From Stutzerimonas xanthomarina DSM 18231 (GTDB lineage: Bacteria; Pseudomonadota; Gammaproteobacteria; Pseudomonadales; Pseudomonadaceae), in contig NZ_FQXA01000001.1 in assembly GCF_900129835.1 (NCBI RefSeq), positions 496,001-560,000 of the forward strand: a DNA stretch of 64,000 nt, in the 5' to 3' direction. The position numbers and the translations under genes are program-made. The notes under the pieces were generated by a model. That model had not been told where the DNA came from. It did not search any database and saw nothing but the letters and a program-made list of their open reading frames with translations. Below are positions 26,501 to 36,967 of this stretch, piece after piece. Every line of letters starts with the position of its first letter. Position 1 is the stretch's first letter.

Positions 26501-26794
26501 CTGTGACTCCTTAACGTGGGGTGGACGGCGCCCGATATGGGCCGTGCGGGCCATGAACGCTATGGACCATGTTCACGGCGTCCGGCTCCATAGGTATAGA
26601 ACAAACCACTGCGCGCGCCGGGCCAAAACACGCCGAAAAGATCGACGATACGGCGTTCATCCTCTGCTCCCCGGCCTCCCGGAGGCGCCCATTCGGCGGA
26701 CTGATTTTCCGCACGGCTTCATGTAGTATCCGTCGACCCGGACTACAAGAAGAACAGTCCGACGGATTTGAAGAAGAACCAAGTGAGGCGAGTA

Positions 26795-28975
26795 ATGACT
26801 GAGCGCGTTCAAGTCGGTGGCCTGCAGGTCGCCAAAGTCCTGTACGACTTCGTGAACAACGAAGCGATTCCCGGTACCGGCGTTGATGCCGATGCCTTCT
26901 GGGCCGGCGCTTCCAGCGTCATCCACGACCTGGCGCCGAAGAACCGCGCTCTGCTGGCCAAGCGGGACGACCTGCAGGCGCAGATCGACGCCTGGCATCA
27001 GGCGCGTGCCGGTCAGGCACACGATGCAGCGGCCTACAAAAGCTTCCTGCAGGAAATCGGTTACCTGTTGCCGGAAGCCGAAGACTTCCAGGCCACCACC
27101 CAGAACGTCGACGAAGAAATCGCCCGTATGGCCGGCCCGCAGCTCGTGGTGCCGATCATGAACGCGCGCTTCGCCCTGAACGCCGCCAATGCGCGTTGGG
27201 GCTCGCTGTACGACGCGCTCTACGGCACCGACGCGATCTCCGAAGAAGACGGCGCCAGCAAAGGCCCGGGCTACAACGAAGTCCGCGGCAACAAGGTCAT
27301 CGCCTATGCACGCGCCTTCCTTGACGAAGCCGCGCAGCTGCAGACAGGCTCGCATGCCGACGCCACCGGCTACCGCATCGACGCGGGCAAGCTGGTCGTC
27401 TCACTGAAAGACGGCAGCACCAGCGGCTTGCAGAACCCCGACCAGTTCCTGGGCTTCCAGGGCGACACCGGCGCGCCGATCGCTGTACTGCTCAAGCACA
27501 ACGGCATCCATTTCGAGATCCAGATCGACCCGGCCAGCCCCATCGGCCAGACCGATGCCGCCGGCGTGAAGGACATCCTGATGGAATCGGCCCTGACCAC
27601 CATCATGGATTGCGAAGACTCCATCGCCGCTGTCGACGCCGACGACAAGACCATTGTCTACCGCAACTGGCTCGGCCTGATGAAGGGCGATCTGGTCGAG
27701 GAGCTGGACAAGGGCGGCAAGCGCATCACCCGCGCGATGAACCCGGACCGCGTCTACACCCAGGCCGACGGCAACGGCGAGCTGACCCTGCATGGCCGCT
27801 CGCTGCTGTTCATTCGTAACGTCGGTCATCTGATGACCAACGACGCCATCCTCGACAAGGAAGGCAACGAAGTGCCGGAAGGCATCATGGACGGCCTGTT
27901 TACCAGCCTCGCCGCCATGCACAACCTCAACGGCAACACCAGCCGCAAGAACACTCGCACCGGCTCGGTCTACATCGTCAAGCCGAAGATGCACGGCCCG
28001 GAAGAAGTGGCGTTCGCTACCGAACTGTTCGGCCGCGTCGAAGACGTGCTCAAGCTGCCGCGCAACACCCTGAAAGTCGGCATCATGGACGAAGAGCGCC
28101 GCACCTCGATCAACCTCAAGGCTTGTATCAAGGAAGCGCGCGAGCGTGTGGTGTTCATCAACACCGGCTTCCTTGACCGCACCGGCGACGAGATCCACAC
28201 CTCCATGGAAGCCGGCCCCGTGGTGCGCAAGGCCGCGATGAAGGCCGAGAAGTGGATCAGCTCCTACGAGGACAACAACGTCGATGTCGGTCTGGCCTGC
28301 GGCCTGCAGGGCAAAGCGCAGATCGGCAAGGGCATGTGGGCCATGCCCGATCTGATGGCCGGCATGCTGGAGCAGAAGATCGGTCACCCGATGGCCGGCG
28401 CCAACACCGCCTGGGTTCCGTCGCCGACCGCCGCCACCCTGCACGCCATGCACTACCACAAGGTCGACGTGTTCGCCCGTCAGGCCGAGCTGGCCAAGCG
28501 CACCAAGGCTTCGGTGGATGACATCCTGACCATCCCGCTGGCCAAGGACACCAACTGGACCGAAGAGGAAAAGCGCAACGAGCTGGACAACAACTCGCAG
28601 GGCATCCTCGGCTATATGGTGCGCTGGGTCGAACAGGGCGTCGGCTGCTCCAAGGTGCCGGACATCAATGACGTCGCGCTGATGGAAGACCGCGCCACCC
28701 TGCGCATCTCCAGCCAGCACGTAGCCAACTGGATGCGTCACGGCGTAGTCACTCAGGAACAGGTTGTCGAAAGCCTCAAGCGCATGGCGCCGGTAGTCGA
28801 CCGTCAGAACGAAGGTGATCCGCTGTACCGCCCGATGGCGCCGGAGTTCGACAACAGCGTGGCTTTCCAGGCCGCCCTGGAGCTGGTCCTCGAAGGCACC
28901 AAGCAGCCCAACGGCTACACCGAGCCGGTCCTGCACCGTCGTCGCCGCGAGTTCAAGGCCAAGAACGGCCTGTAA
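26795..28975 (+). CDS. glcB: Malate synthase G
   Basis: Encodes 726 residues, near the usual ~725. It condenses glyoxylate and acetyl-CoA to malate. Characteristic segments include [48 protein letters not shown] and [18 protein letters not shown]. The ATG at 26795 follows GTGAGGCG. It is monocistronic, with a terminator directly downstream. Codon use is strongly biased to GC-rich codons, as in a well-expressed gene. Confidence 0.97.
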   Translation: MTERVQVGGLQVAKVLYDFVNNEAIPGTGVDADAFWAGASSVIHDLAPKNRALLAKRDDLQAQIDAWHQARAGQAHDAAAYKSFLQEIGYLLPEAEDFQATTQNVDEEIARMAGPQLVVPIMNARFALNAANARWGSLYDALYGTDAISEEDGASKGPGYNEVRGNKVIAYARAFLDEAAQLQTGSHADATGYRIDAGKLVVSLKDGSTSGLQNPDQFLGFQGDTGAPIAVLLKHNGIHFEIQIDPASPIGQTDAAGVKDILMESALTTIMDCEDSIAAVDADDKTIVYRNWLGLMKGDLVEELDKGGKRITRAMNPDRVYTQADGNGELTLHGRSLLFIRNVGHLMTNDAILDKEGNEVPEGIMDGLFTSLAAMHNLNGNTSRKNTRTGSVYIVKPKMHGPEEVAFATELFGRVEDVLKLPRNTLKVGIMDEERRTSINLKACIKEARERVVFINTGFLDRTGDEIHTSMEAGPVVRKAAMKAEKWISSYEDNNVDVGLACGLQGKAQIGKGMWAMPDLMAGMLEQKIGHPMAGANTAWVPSPTAATLHAMHYHKVDVFARQAELAKRTKASVDDILTIPLAKDTNWTEEEKRNELDNNSQGILGYMVRWVEQGVGCSKVPDINDVALMEDRATLRISSQHVANWMRHGVVTQEQVVESLKRMAPVVDRQNEGDPLYRPMAPEFDNSVAFQAALELVLEGTKQPNGYTEPVLHRRRREFKAKNGL

Positions 28976-28993
28976 CCCGCACCGCTGCTGCAC

Positions 28994-29024
28994 AAAAAAC
29001 CGCCCTTCCGGGGCGGTTTTTTTA
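28994..29024 (+). terminator. Rho-independent terminator of glcB
   Basis: AAAACCGCCC, a short loop and GGGGCGGTTTTTTT form a clear hairpin with a U-run, 19 bases past the glcB stop. Confidence 0.95.
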
Positions 29025-29176
29025 TGCGTGTCTGCCGCTCAACGGCGCTCAAGTTCCGCCTGCGACAACCGATAACATGACCGGATTGTCAAAACAAGTC
29101 ACAATTTATCCGACAGATGGCAATGCGCCTCTAGTGGCCATTACGTAGTATCCGCCACCCATTGTGGAGTCGATGC

Positions 29177-30799
29177 ATGTTCAAGAATTTCTCGCTCACT
29201 GCGAAGCTGTCGCTGGTCCCCGCCGTCGCCCTGCTCGGGCTGATCTTGTATGTCGGCTATACCTCGCTGCAGCTGTCTGCGACGGATTCGCGCCTGGTCA
29301 GCATCGAGACACAAAGCTATCCCACGCTGGAAAAGACTGACGCCGTGATTTTTCAGTTCTCCCGTATTCCCGGCCTGTTGAACAACGCCGTGGCTGCCGG
29401 AGAGTCGGGCATTCTCGGCGAAGCGCGCGAAGGGCTCAGTGAAATTGATGCGCAGCAGCAGGCGCTCGCCACGCTTCTGAATACCCAGCCGCAACGGCTC
29501 CAGGCACTCAACGACTGGCGCAAGGCGGTCAAGGCCTACGCCGACAACGCGCTCGACGCTTCCGCCAAGCTGATCGACGGCAGTGCCTCGTTCGATGATC
29601 TACGCCCCAGTCTTGATCGTATGGCCAGTGACCTTGCCCAAGCGCAGAAACTGGCCACTGACTTCCGCACCGGCGCCTACCAGGATTTCCAACAGACCTT
29701 GGCCGAAACCCGCGAAGCCAACAAAAACACCACTCGACTGGGAATCATCCTGAGTCTGGTGCTGATCGTGGTTGTGGGCCTCGGCGCCTGGCTGGTGATT
29801 CGCAGCGTGATGTCGAACGTGCGCGGCGTGATTGCCTCGCTGCAATCCATCGCGCGTGGAGACGGCGACCTTACCCAGCGCGTCAATGTCGAGTCGAATG
29901 ATGAGATCGGCGCCATGATCGAGTTATTCAACGGCTTTCTAGACAAGCTGCAGCACACGATTCGCCAGATCATCGAGGCTGCCAGTCCTCTGGGCCACGT
30001 CTCCAAGGAATTGTACAAGCTGACTCAGGGTTCAGAAGAGAACGCCAAGTCGCAGCAGCACCACACCGACTCCATCACCCGCGACATTCTCACCATGACC
30101 GGCAGCATCCAGGAGGTCGCGCAGCGTTCTCAGCAGGCCTCGGACGAAGCCAACTCCGCTGCACGTCAGGCCGCTACCGCGCGTGAGCATGTTGGCAGCC
30201 TGTCGAGCGGGATCAGTGACCTGGGCGACAGCGTAATAGGCGCAGTCAAGGCCATGGAACAGCTGGAGGAGGAAACCCAGGAAGTCGGCTCGGTGCTCAC
30301 CGTGATCCGCAGCATTGCCGAACAGACCAACCTGCTCGCGTTGAACGCCGCCATCGAAGCCGCCCGCGCCGGCGAACAGGGCCGCGGCTTCGCCGTGGTG
30401 GCTGACGAGGTGCGTAACCTGGCGCAGAAGACTTCCTCCTCCACTGCCGAGATTCAACAGATCATCCAGCGACTGCAAAGCAGCGCCAACACCGTGCTCA
30501 ACGTGATGAACAGCAATAGCGAGAAATCGCGCGCCAGCATCGAGCGCTCGGTCGAGGCGACCCAACTGCTGGAAACCATCGCCCGCACCGTCAACCAGAT
30601 TGACGAACTCAACGCCGGTATCGCCCAGTTCACTCAGGAGCAGATCGGCCTGTCGAGTTCCATCCAACAAGAAACCCAAGTGTTGCAGCAGGACGCACAA
30701 GCAACCGCAAACGGCGCCGAAGCTACTGCCCGACTGGGCGAGCAACTGGTCAGCACAGGCGATCATCTGCGTGCGGCCACGGCCCAATTCCGCGTTTAA
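29177..30799 (+). CDS. Methyl-accepting chemotaxis protein
   Basis: Encodes 540 residues from the ATG at 29177 (GTGGAG upstream). TM1 is at about residues 10-31, a helical periplasmic domain of about 155 residues follows, and TM2 is at about 187-211. A HAMP domain (210-262) leads to the signalling coiled coil with the hairpin tip [20 protein letters not shown] and [15 protein letters not shown] (about 380-415). There is no CheR-tethering pentapeptide. It heads a three-gene operon with a porin and a small phosphate-binding-like protein, which suggests sensing of a ligand connected with these two proteins. Confidence 0.93.
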   Translation: MFKNFSLTAKLSLVPAVALLGLILYVGYTSLQLSATDSRLVSIETQSYPTLEKTDAVIFQFSRIPGLLNNAVAAGESGILGEAREGLSEIDAQQQALATLLNTQPQRLQALNDWRKAVKAYADNALDASAKLIDGSASFDDLRPSLDRMASDLAQAQKLATDFRTGAYQDFQQTLAETREANKNTTRLGIILSLVLIVVVGLGAWLVIRSVMSNVRGVIASLQSIARGDGDLTQRVNVESNDEIGAMIELFNGFLDKLQHTIRQIIEAASPLGHVSKELYKLTQGSEENAKSQQHHTDSITRDILTMTGSIQEVAQRSQQASDEANSAARQAATAREHVGSLSSGISDLGDSVIGAVKAMEQLEEETQEVGSVLTVIRSIAEQTNLLALNAAIEAARAGEQGRGFAVVADEVRNLAQKTSSSTAEIQQIIQRLQSSANTVLNVMNSNSEKSRASIERSVEATQLLETIARTVNQIDELNAGIAQFTQEQIGLSSSIQQETQVLQQDAQATANGAEATARLGEQLVSTGDHLRAATAQFRV

Positions 30800-30819
30800 A
30801 CAGCTTTAGGAGCATCCTG

Positions 30820-31980
30820 ATGACCGCAGTACGTGTTATCGGCCTGGCAGCCGTCTGCCTGGCAACCACCCAAGCCTTCGCCCTTGAGCAAGGCGAGCAC
30901 CGCTTCAACGGTTTCGGCACCGTAGGCTTCACCCACCTGGGTGGCGAAGACGACGGCCGCAGTTATGGCGTCCAGAGCCAGACCAACGATTCCTGGCGCG
31001 GCGATCAGCTGTCCAAGTTCGGCGCGCAGCTGAGCTATGGCATTACCGATACCGTCGGCGTGACCGTTCAGGCCACCGCCAAGGCGCAGCAGGATGAGTG
31101 GAAGGCCAACCTCGAGTGGGCGTACCTGTCCTGGCAGACCAATGACCAGTTGATGCTCCGCGCCGGCCGCCTGCGCAGCCCGGTCTATATGTATTCCGAA
31201 AGCCTCGACGTCGGCTACAGCTACCCCTGGCTACGTCTGCCCGACGAGGTGTATAGCCAGGTCCAGGTGACCAGTTACGAGGGCGTCGACGCGGTCTACA
31301 CCGTTCCGCTGTCCTATGGTTCAGTGACGCTCCAAGTAGCAGGTGGTCAGTCAAAGAACCGTGATTACTACGCCTACGACGAGCGGTTCGATATCGACTA
31401 CGACAAGCTGTTCGGTGCCAGCGTGAGTTTGGCCACGAACGATTTCGGCACGCTGCGTATCGGTTATGTCGAAGCGGACATCAAGACCGATATCAGCGGC
31501 ACGGTGGATGTCGGCGGCGGCATGATGATGCCCCTCAGCCTGCTGAGTCTCGATAAAGAGAAGGGCAAGTTCACCTCGATCGGCTACCAGTACGACAACG
31601 GCACCTGGGTCAGTAGCAACGAGTGGACCTCGCGCATGATCGAGAACGACGACATGGAGTCGATCGATTCCTTCTACCTGATGGGTGGTCGTCGCTTCGG
31701 TGACTTCCTGCCGCATGTGACCTATGCGCAGCTGGATGACAACGGTGGTCGCCAATCCTCCTGGACCCTGGGCCTGAACTACCAAGCCGCCCCGACCGTC
31801 GTGGTCAAGGGTGAGTACAAGCGCGTCGACACCAAGAATGGCTATGACGGCGTGTTCACCCGCAGTGCGCAGGAGGTCTTCAACAACGCTGTGTACGACC
31901 TCAGCGCTGGCACCCTTGGCGCCCCGGCCCGCAACTACGACGGCGACATCGTTTCCGTCGGCGTCGATTTCGTATTCTGA
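30820..31980 (+). CDS. Outer-membrane porin-like beta-barrel protein
   Basis: Encodes 386 residues with a signal peptide (1-21, ending QAFA before LEQGEH) and a C-terminal VDFVF ending in Phe, as required for barrel assembly. The body alternates strands (LSKFGAQLSYGITDTVGVTVQ, LMLRAGRLRSPVYMYSES, WTLGLNYQAAPTVVVKGEYKRVD). It lies 20 bases after the chemoreceptor gene and 11 bases before the binding-like protein gene. It is a general trimeric-porin-type protein; its selectivity is unknown. Confidence 0.82.
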   Translation: MTAVRVIGLAAVCLATTQAFALEQGEHRFNGFGTVGFTHLGGEDDGRSYGVQSQTNDSWRGDQLSKFGAQLSYGITDTVGVTVQATAKAQQDEWKANLEWAYLSWQTNDQLMLRAGRLRSPVYMYSESLDVGYSYPWLRLPDEVYSQVQVTSYEGVDAVYTVPLSYGSVTLQVAGGQSKNRDYYAYDERFDIDYDKLFGASVSLATNDFGTLRIGYVEADIKTDISGTVDVGGGMMMPLSLLSLDKEKGKFTSIGYQYDNGTWVSSNEWTSRMIENDDMESIDSFYLMGGRRFGDFLPHVTYAQLDDNGGRQSSWTLGLNYQAAPTVVVKGEYKRVDTKNGYDGVFTRSAQEVFNNAVYDLSAGTLGAPARNYDGDIVSVGVDFVF

Positions 31981-31991
31981 GGAGCGTCAAG

Positions 31992-32396
31992 ATGAAAACA
32001 TCCCTTCGCATCCTCGGCAGCGCCGCACTGCTCGGCATGGCTTCCCTGGCTCAGGCCGAGGTCGCCGTGATCGTCAATCCAGGCGCGGCCAAAGCGCCAT
32101 CGCAGTCTGACGTTGCCAACATCTTCCTGGGCAAGGACAAGTCCATGAAAGGCGTTGACCTCAAGGACTGGACACCGGCCAAGGAGCGCTTCTACTCCGC
32201 GGTCACCAGCAAGAACGAGTCGCAGCTGAAGTCGTATTGGTCCGGCCTGGTGTTCACCGGTAAAGGCCAACCGATGACCAGCGTGGCCGACGAAGCGGCA
32301 GTGGTCGCCAAGGTCGCGGCGGAAGCCGACGCGATCGGCTATGTCGACAGCGCTGCGGTCAACGATTCGGTAAAGGTGTTGTTCACGCTGCCGTGA
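31992..32396 (+). CDS. Small phosphate-ABC substrate-binding-protein-like periplasmic protein
   Basis: Encodes 134 residues with a signal peptide (1-22, ending AQA before EVAVIV). The mature part matches the first lobe of PstS-like proteins: VNPGAAKAPSQSDVANIFLGK and the closing IGYVDSAAV. It is less than half the length of a true binding protein, and no ABC permease or ATPase is nearby. GAGGAG precedes the ATG. As the third gene of the operon it may present a ligand to the chemoreceptor; this is inference. Confidence 0.8.
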   Translation: MKTSLRILGSAALLGMASLAQAEVAVIVNPGAAKAPSQSDVANIFLGKDKSMKGVDLKDWTPAKERFYSAVTSKNESQLKSYWSGLVFTGKGQPMTSVADEAAVVAKVAAEADAIGYVDSAAVNDSVKVLFTLP

Positions 32397-32416
32397 TCAC
32401 CTCCTGCCACTGATGG

Positions 32417-32453
32417 AACCGCCCCTTGCGTCTGCATCGGGCGGTTTTTTTTT
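32417..32453 (+). terminator. Rho-independent terminator of the chemoreceptor-porin operon
   Basis: Arms AACCGCCC and GGGCGGTT surround a 14-base loop and run into nine T residues, 20 bases after the last stop of the operon. Confidence 0.93.
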
Positions 32454-32592
32454 GAGCGAAAAACCCTGCAACACCCCGGTTTCATGAGCTGACCCGTATC
32501 AGCCCAGTGCAGCGTCCGCGCGACTAGACTTACGTCCAATGTGCCACGCCGGACCCACAGCCCACCATTGGGCGCAAAAATGGAACCGAACC

Positions 32593-34527
32593 ATGAGCAA
32601 AGCCGATGCTTTCGCCGAGGCAGGCAAGACCGCTGTGCTGCAGAACATCCACGGAACCATGGAGTTTCTGCGCAAGTACCCGCCGTTCAACCAGATGGAG
32701 CCGGGACACCTCGCCTACCTGGTAGAGAACTGCCAGCTGCGCTTCTACAGCGAAGGCGATTGCATCATCTCGCCTGATGACGGTGTCGTCGAACACTTCT
32801 ACATCATCAAGCAGGGCCGCGTGCACGGCCAACGCCCTCACTCCAGCAAGCGCGGCACCGACACCACCTTCGAAGTGATCGTCGGCGAATGTTTTCCAAT
32901 GGCCGCACTGATGGGCGAGCGCGCTACCCGCACCGGGCACTTCGCCGCCGAAGATACCTTTTGCTATCTGCTGAGCAAGCCCGCCTTCGTCAAGCTGGTG
33001 TCTAAATCCGCAGCATTTCGTGACTTCGCCATGCGTGGTGTCAGCAGCCTGCTCGACCTGGTCAACCAGCAGGCGCAAATGCGAGCGGTAGAAAATCTAG
33101 GGGAACAGTATTCACTAGAGACCCGCATCGGCGAGCTGGCGCTGCACCATCCGGTCGCATGCCGACCCACAACGCCGCTTCCCGAAGCAGTCGGCCTGAT
33201 GAATGAAACCAATGTCGGCAGCATCGTGATCACCGACGAAAAGTTGCATCCGCTAGGCATCTTCACGCTGCGCGACCTTCGGCGAGTGATTGCCACCGGC
33301 ACTACAGAGCTATCCGTGCCGATCTCCAATTTCATGACGCATAACCCCTTCTATCTGCCGCCAGACGCCAGCGCGTTCGACGCAGCGATCGCCATGACCG
33401 AACGGCATATCGCCCACGTCTGCATCGTCGAGAAGGGCACTCTATGCGGCGTTATTTCCGAGCGCGATCTGTTCTCGCTGCAGCGCGTCGATCTGGTTCA
33501 CCTGGCGCAGGCGATCTCCCACGCCGACAGCGTCGAGACGCTGGTGATCATTCGCAGCCGGATTCTACAGCTGGTCGACAACATGCTGGCCCACGGCGCG
33601 TCCTCTACACAGATCACCCACATCATCACCTTGCTCAACGACCATACGGTGTGTCGCGTAATCGAACTGGCCATCGAAGCACTCGGCGACCCGGGCATTT
33701 CCTTCACCTGGCTGTGTTTCGGCAGTGAAGGGCGTCGCGAACAGACCCTGCATACCGATCAGGACAACGGCATTCTCTTCGAGGCCGCCGATGCGGCCGA
33801 AGCCGCGCATATCCGCGGTCGTTTGCTGCCGCTCGCAGAGCGCATCAACCGAGATCTGGACACCTGCGGCTTCACCCTGTGCAGGGGCAACATCATGGCC
33901 AGCAACCCGCAGCTGTGCCTGTCACGGCTGGAATGGCGGCGGCGCTTCAGCACCTTCGTCCGGGAATCCACGCCGGAGAACCTGCTGAGCAGCACCATCT
34001 ATTTCGACCTACGTGCGGTCTGGGGGCCCAGTGAGGGCTGCGAGCAACTGCGCAGCGACATGCTTGAGGAAGTTGGCGGGAGCCGGTTGTTCCAGCGCAT
34101 GATGGCGGAAAACGCGCTGCGTCATCGCCCGCCTGTTGGGCGTTTCCGCGACTTCGTGGTGACCCGTAAAGGTGACGGCAAGGCGACTCTGGATCTCAAG
34201 GTGCAGGGTCTGACACCCTTCGTCGACGGCGCTCGCCTGCTGGCGCTGGGCCACGGCATCACCGCGTGCAACACGTTGGACCGATTGCGTCAGCTGGTCG
34301 AAAAGGACATCGTCGACGAAAAAGACGGCGCGGCCTATGAAGAGGCCTACCAGTTCATCCAGCAGACCCGCATGCAGCAGCACCAACAGCAGGCACGCGA
34401 CGGACAGCCCTACTCAAACCGACTCGACCCCGACACCCTCAATCACCTGGATCGGCGTATCCTGCGGGAATCCTTTCGCCAGGCACAGCGCCTGCAGAGT
34501 AGTCTGGCGGTTCGCTATCAGCTATGA
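32593..34527 (+). CDS. DUF294 signalling protein: cNMP-binding-like, CBS pair, nucleotidyltransferase-like
   Basis: Encodes 644 residues from the ATG at 32593. A cyclic-nucleotide-binding-like domain occupies about residues 10-145 (HFYIIKQGRVHGQR), a CBS pair about 165-290 (NVGSIVITDEKLHPLGIFTLRDL), and a DUF294 nucleotidyltransferase-like domain follows with SEGRREQTLHTDQDNGILF, where GS and DxD positions are recognisable. A second helical domain ends the protein. Homologues lie next to acetate permease genes in pseudomonads; here a symporter of that class is about 7 kb away. It overlaps the exonuclease gene by 4 bases. Confidence 0.9.
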   Translation: MSKADAFAEAGKTAVLQNIHGTMEFLRKYPPFNQMEPGHLAYLVENCQLRFYSEGDCIISPDDGVVEHFYIIKQGRVHGQRPHSSKRGTDTTFEVIVGECFPMAALMGERATRTGHFAAEDTFCYLLSKPAFVKLVSKSAAFRDFAMRGVSSLLDLVNQQAQMRAVENLGEQYSLETRIGELALHHPVACRPTTPLPEAVGLMNETNVGSIVITDEKLHPLGIFTLRDLRRVIATGTTELSVPISNFMTHNPFYLPPDASAFDAAIAMTERHIAHVCIVEKGTLCGVISERDLFSLQRVDLVHLAQAISHADSVETLVIIRSRILQLVDNMLAHGASSTQITHIITLLNDHTVCRVIELAIEALGDPGISFTWLCFGSEGRREQTLHTDQDNGILFEAADAAEAAHIRGRLLPLAERINRDLDTCGFTLCRGNIMASNPQLCLSRLEWRRRFSTFVRESTPENLLSSTIYFDLRAVWGPSEGCEQLRSDMLEEVGGSRLFQRMMAENALRHRPPVGRFRDFVVTRKGDGKATLDLKVQGLTPFVDGARLLALGHGITACNTLDRLRQLVEKDIVDEKDGAAYEEAYQFIQQTRMQQHQQQARDGQPYSNRLDPDTLNHLDRRILRESFRQAQRLQSSLAVRYQL

Positions 34528-35228
34528 ATATGCCCTGGTTCAAACATCGCGGCCCGACCCTCGAATTGCAACAACTGCAACGGCGCGATCAGCTTGCGGC
34601 GCCGACCGCGCTGGGCCTTTGTCCGCTGCAGACGCAGCGCATGGTCGTGCTCGATCTGGAAACCAGCGGCCTGGATATGCGCCGCGACATCGTCCTGTCC
34701 ATTGGCGCGGTGGTGATCGATCAGGGCGGCATCCAGCTGGGACATCAGTTTGAATCGACCTTGTTGCGCCCGGCGCAAAAGGTCAACGAAAGCGTCTTGA
34801 TCCATGGAATTGCGCCAAGCGAACTCGAAGCCGGTGAAGACCCCGCCGAAGCGCTTCTGGATCTCATGGAATTCGTCGGCGATAGCCCTATCCTGGCGTT
34901 CCATGCAGGTTTCGACCAGCGCATGCTGACCCGGGCATTGAGAAAGACGCTCGGTTACAAGCTGCGTCACCCTTTCATCGATATCGCCGAACTCGCGCCG
35001 ATGCTCTGCCCCGACAACCGTCCGAGACAGAACGGTCTGGACGACTGGTGCGCGCATTTCGGTCTGCATGTGCTGCAGCGCCATCACGCCAGCGCCGATG
35101 CGCTGGCCACGGCCGAGCTGGCGTTGATCCTGTTCAGCAAGGCACACCGACAGGGGTTGGATAGCCTGGACGCCATTAACCAGCGCTTGGCGAACTGGCG
35201 CAAGCGGCAACAGGCTCAGTTTATGTAA
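34524..35228 (+). CDS. DnaQ-like 3'-5' exonuclease
   Basis: Encodes 234 residues. DEDDh-type motifs are present: VVLDLETSGLD (Asp/Glu, near residue 44), LAFHAGFDQRML (Asp), and the final HHASADALATAELAL (His/Asp). It removes nucleotides from the 3' end of DNA or RNA. Start ATGA overlap with the DUF294 gene means the two are translated together; this pairing is common in Pseudomonas. Confidence 0.9.
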   Translation: MNMPWFKHRGPTLELQQLQRRDQLAAPTALGLCPLQTQRMVVLDLETSGLDMRRDIVLSIGAVVIDQGGIQLGHQFESTLLRPAQKVNESVLIHGIAPSELEAGEDPAEALLDLMEFVGDSPILAFHAGFDQRMLTRALRKTLGYKLRHPFIDIAELAPMLCPDNRPRQNGLDDWCAHFGLHVLQRHHASADALATAELALILFSKAHRQGLDSLDAINQRLANWRKRQQAQFM

Positions 35229-35302
35229 CGCTGGCCAAGCAGCGTGGAACAGCTCCGTGCGATATCCACATTGCGCCATTGACGGCAACTTGCGATCATG
35301 TG

Positions 35303-35317
35303 CGAATAGTTCTCGTT
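35303..35317 (+). promoter_or_regulatory. Possible Fur box before the fecI-like gene
   Basis: CGAATAGTTCTCGTT matches about 11 of 15 positions of a Pseudomonas Fur half-site consensus, 32 bases upstream of the sigma-factor start. Iron repression of a FecI gene is expected from the family. The match is moderate and was judged by eye. Confidence 0.35.
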
Positions 35318-35348
35318 ACTGGCCGACCATCGGCCTTGGAGCATTCGC

Positions 35349-35864
35349 TTGTCGGCTGGGTCGACCCATCAACAGTTCGTGGGCTCGCTGTATCGCGATC
35401 ATCGCGATTGGCTGTTGAGCTGGCTACGCCGCCATCAGGCGTGCCCTCACCGCGCCGAGGACCTGAGCCAGGACACTTTTTTGCGGTTGCTCAAGCGTGA
35501 CGATATGGGCGAGCTGCGTGAGCCACGCACCTTGCTGGCGACGATCGCCCGCGGCCTGTTAATCGATCATTTTCGTCGCAGCGCGCTGGAGCGTGCTTAT
35601 CTCGATGAACTGGCGTTGCAGCCGGAAGAAACGCAGCCCGGCGCCGAAGAACAGTTGCAGGCGCTTCAGGCACTGCGCGAAGTCAACCTGATGCTTGGCG
35701 AGCTTTCGGCCAACGCGCGTGCAGCCTTCTTCTATAACCGCTTGGACGGCCTGACTCACGCTGAAATCGCATTGTGTCTCGGCGTATCGGTTCCACGCGT
35801 ACGTCAGTACCTCGCTCAGGCGCTGCGCCAGTGCTATATCGCTGTTTACGGTGAACCAAAATGA
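35349..35864 (+). CDS. fecI: FecI-type ECF sigma factor
   Basis: Encodes 171 residues starting with TTG at 35349; TTGGAG lies 8 bases upstream and no ATG is available before the conserved region. Region 2 is visible as DLSQDTFLRLLKR with LIDHFRRSALER, and region 4 as GLTHAEIALCLGVSVPRVRQYLAQAL. Such factors are activated from the cell surface by FecR and a TonB receptor. Its stop overlaps the fecR start by 4 bases. Confidence 0.92.
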   Translation: MSAGSTHQQFVGSLYRDHRDWLLSWLRRHQACPHRAEDLSQDTFLRLLKRDDMGELREPRTLLATIARGLLIDHFRRSALERAYLDELALQPEETQPGAEEQLQALQALREVNLMLGELSANARAAFFYNRLDGLTHAEIALCLGVSVPRVRQYLAQALRQCYIAVYGEPK

Positions 35865-36844
35865 GTATCGACCGGCAACCGGTCTCGGCCCCGGTACTCG
35901 ATGAGGCTATCGCCTGGCAGTTGCGTCTTGGCGATGGTGCCGTAAGCGCTCAGGTCAGAAAGGAGCTACAGCGTTGGCTGAATCAGAGTGCCGAGCACGC
36001 CAAAGCCTGGGCGCAACTAGGCGGCATAGACCAGCAGCTGGGCAGCATTAATTCCGCCCCCGCGAGGCGCGCGCTGCAAATCAACCCGCATTCCGGACGA
36101 CGAACAGCTGGTCGTGCCTTTCTCGGCCTGGCAGTGCTGTGCGCCCTGGGTGTGGGGCTAACACTGCAATCGCAGCCGCTCTCAGCGTGGATCGCCGACG
36201 AGCGCACCGGTGCTGGAGAACAGCGGAGCATTGCGCTGGCTGACAACAGCCAAATTCAACTGAACAGCCGCAGCGCGGTAGATATTCGCTTCGATCAACG
36301 AGAGCGCCGACTGTTTTTGCACGGCGGCGAGGTGCTTGTTGAAACCGCACCGGGCAACGACCCGAGACCCTTTATCGTTGAAACCGAACAAGGCGATCTG
36401 CGCGCGCTCGGTACGCGATTCATCGTTCGACGAGAAGGTGATGCGACCCGTCTGGTCGTGCTCCGATCCGCTGTGGCAGCGCTTCCGGGTGACCTGCAGG
36501 ACGGTCGCGCTGTGCAGGCTGGTGAGCAGGTCCTGATGCACCGCGATCATCTTGACCAGAACCAGGCAGCACCCGTCGCCGCAGACGCCTGGAGCCGGGG
36601 CATGCTTGTGGCGGAAGACCTTCCACTGGGTGAGCTGCTGGCAAAAATCCGCGAATACCGCCAGGGCTATCTTGGTCTCGATCCGAGCCTCGAATCCCTG
36701 TGCATCAGCGGCAGCTTTCCATTGCACGACACTGACCGTGCGCTGGCAGCGCTGCCAGCCAGTCTGCCTGTGCGGATCGAGCGGCACACCGATTGGTGGG
36801 TCAAGGTGGTTCCAGCACAACCCGCCGGCGGTCCGGGCAGGTAG
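35861..36844 (+). CDS. fecR: FecR-type anti-sigma factor
   Basis: Encodes 327 residues. An N-terminal cytoplasmic domain (DUF4880-like, AIAWQLRLGDG and AEHAKAWAQL) leads to one membrane helix (about 83-105, AFLGLAVLCALGVGLTL), then a periplasmic FecR domain with LNSRSAVDIRF and ETEQGDLRALGTRF. The C-terminal end contains a secretin/STN-like region that contacts the receptor. It controls the FecI encoded just upstream. A 123-base gap without a clear terminator precedes the receptor gene. Confidence 0.92.
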   Translation: MSIDRQPVSAPVLDEAIAWQLRLGDGAVSAQVRKELQRWLNQSAEHAKAWAQLGGIDQQLGSINSAPARRALQINPHSGRRTAGRAFLGLAVLCALGVGLTLQSQPLSAWIADERTGAGEQRSIALADNSQIQLNSRSAVDIRFDQRERRLFLHGGEVLVETAPGNDPRPFIVETEQGDLRALGTRFIVRREGDATRLVVLRSAVAALPGDLQDGRAVQAGEQVLMHRDHLDQNQAAPVAADAWSRGMLVAEDLPLGELLAKIREYRQGYLGLDPSLESLCISGSFPLHDTDRALAALPASLPVRIERHTDWWVKVVPAQPAGGPGR

Positions 36845-36967
36845 CGGCAGCGGCACCGCTGCGGTCCTGCAGACTTCAAGAAAATTTTAGCGGCCCCTAT
36901 CACTTTTCACTTCTCGTCCGGCCTGATGAATAACTGAGACATATTCCTATTCGGGAGTTATTCACAA

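Noticed and set aside
27401..28993. Long minus-strand frame (530 codons) over malate synthase G
   Set aside because: It is antisense to glcB, runs through its terminator and has no recognisable domain.
29041..29176. Sigma-28 (FliA) promoter for the chemoreceptor
   Set aside because: No TAAA and GCCGATAA elements at the expected spacing were found upstream of the start.
36845..36967. FecI-type promoter before the TonB receptor
   Set aside because: A GAAAAT hexamer is present at 36880, but no matching downstream element lies at the right spacing.
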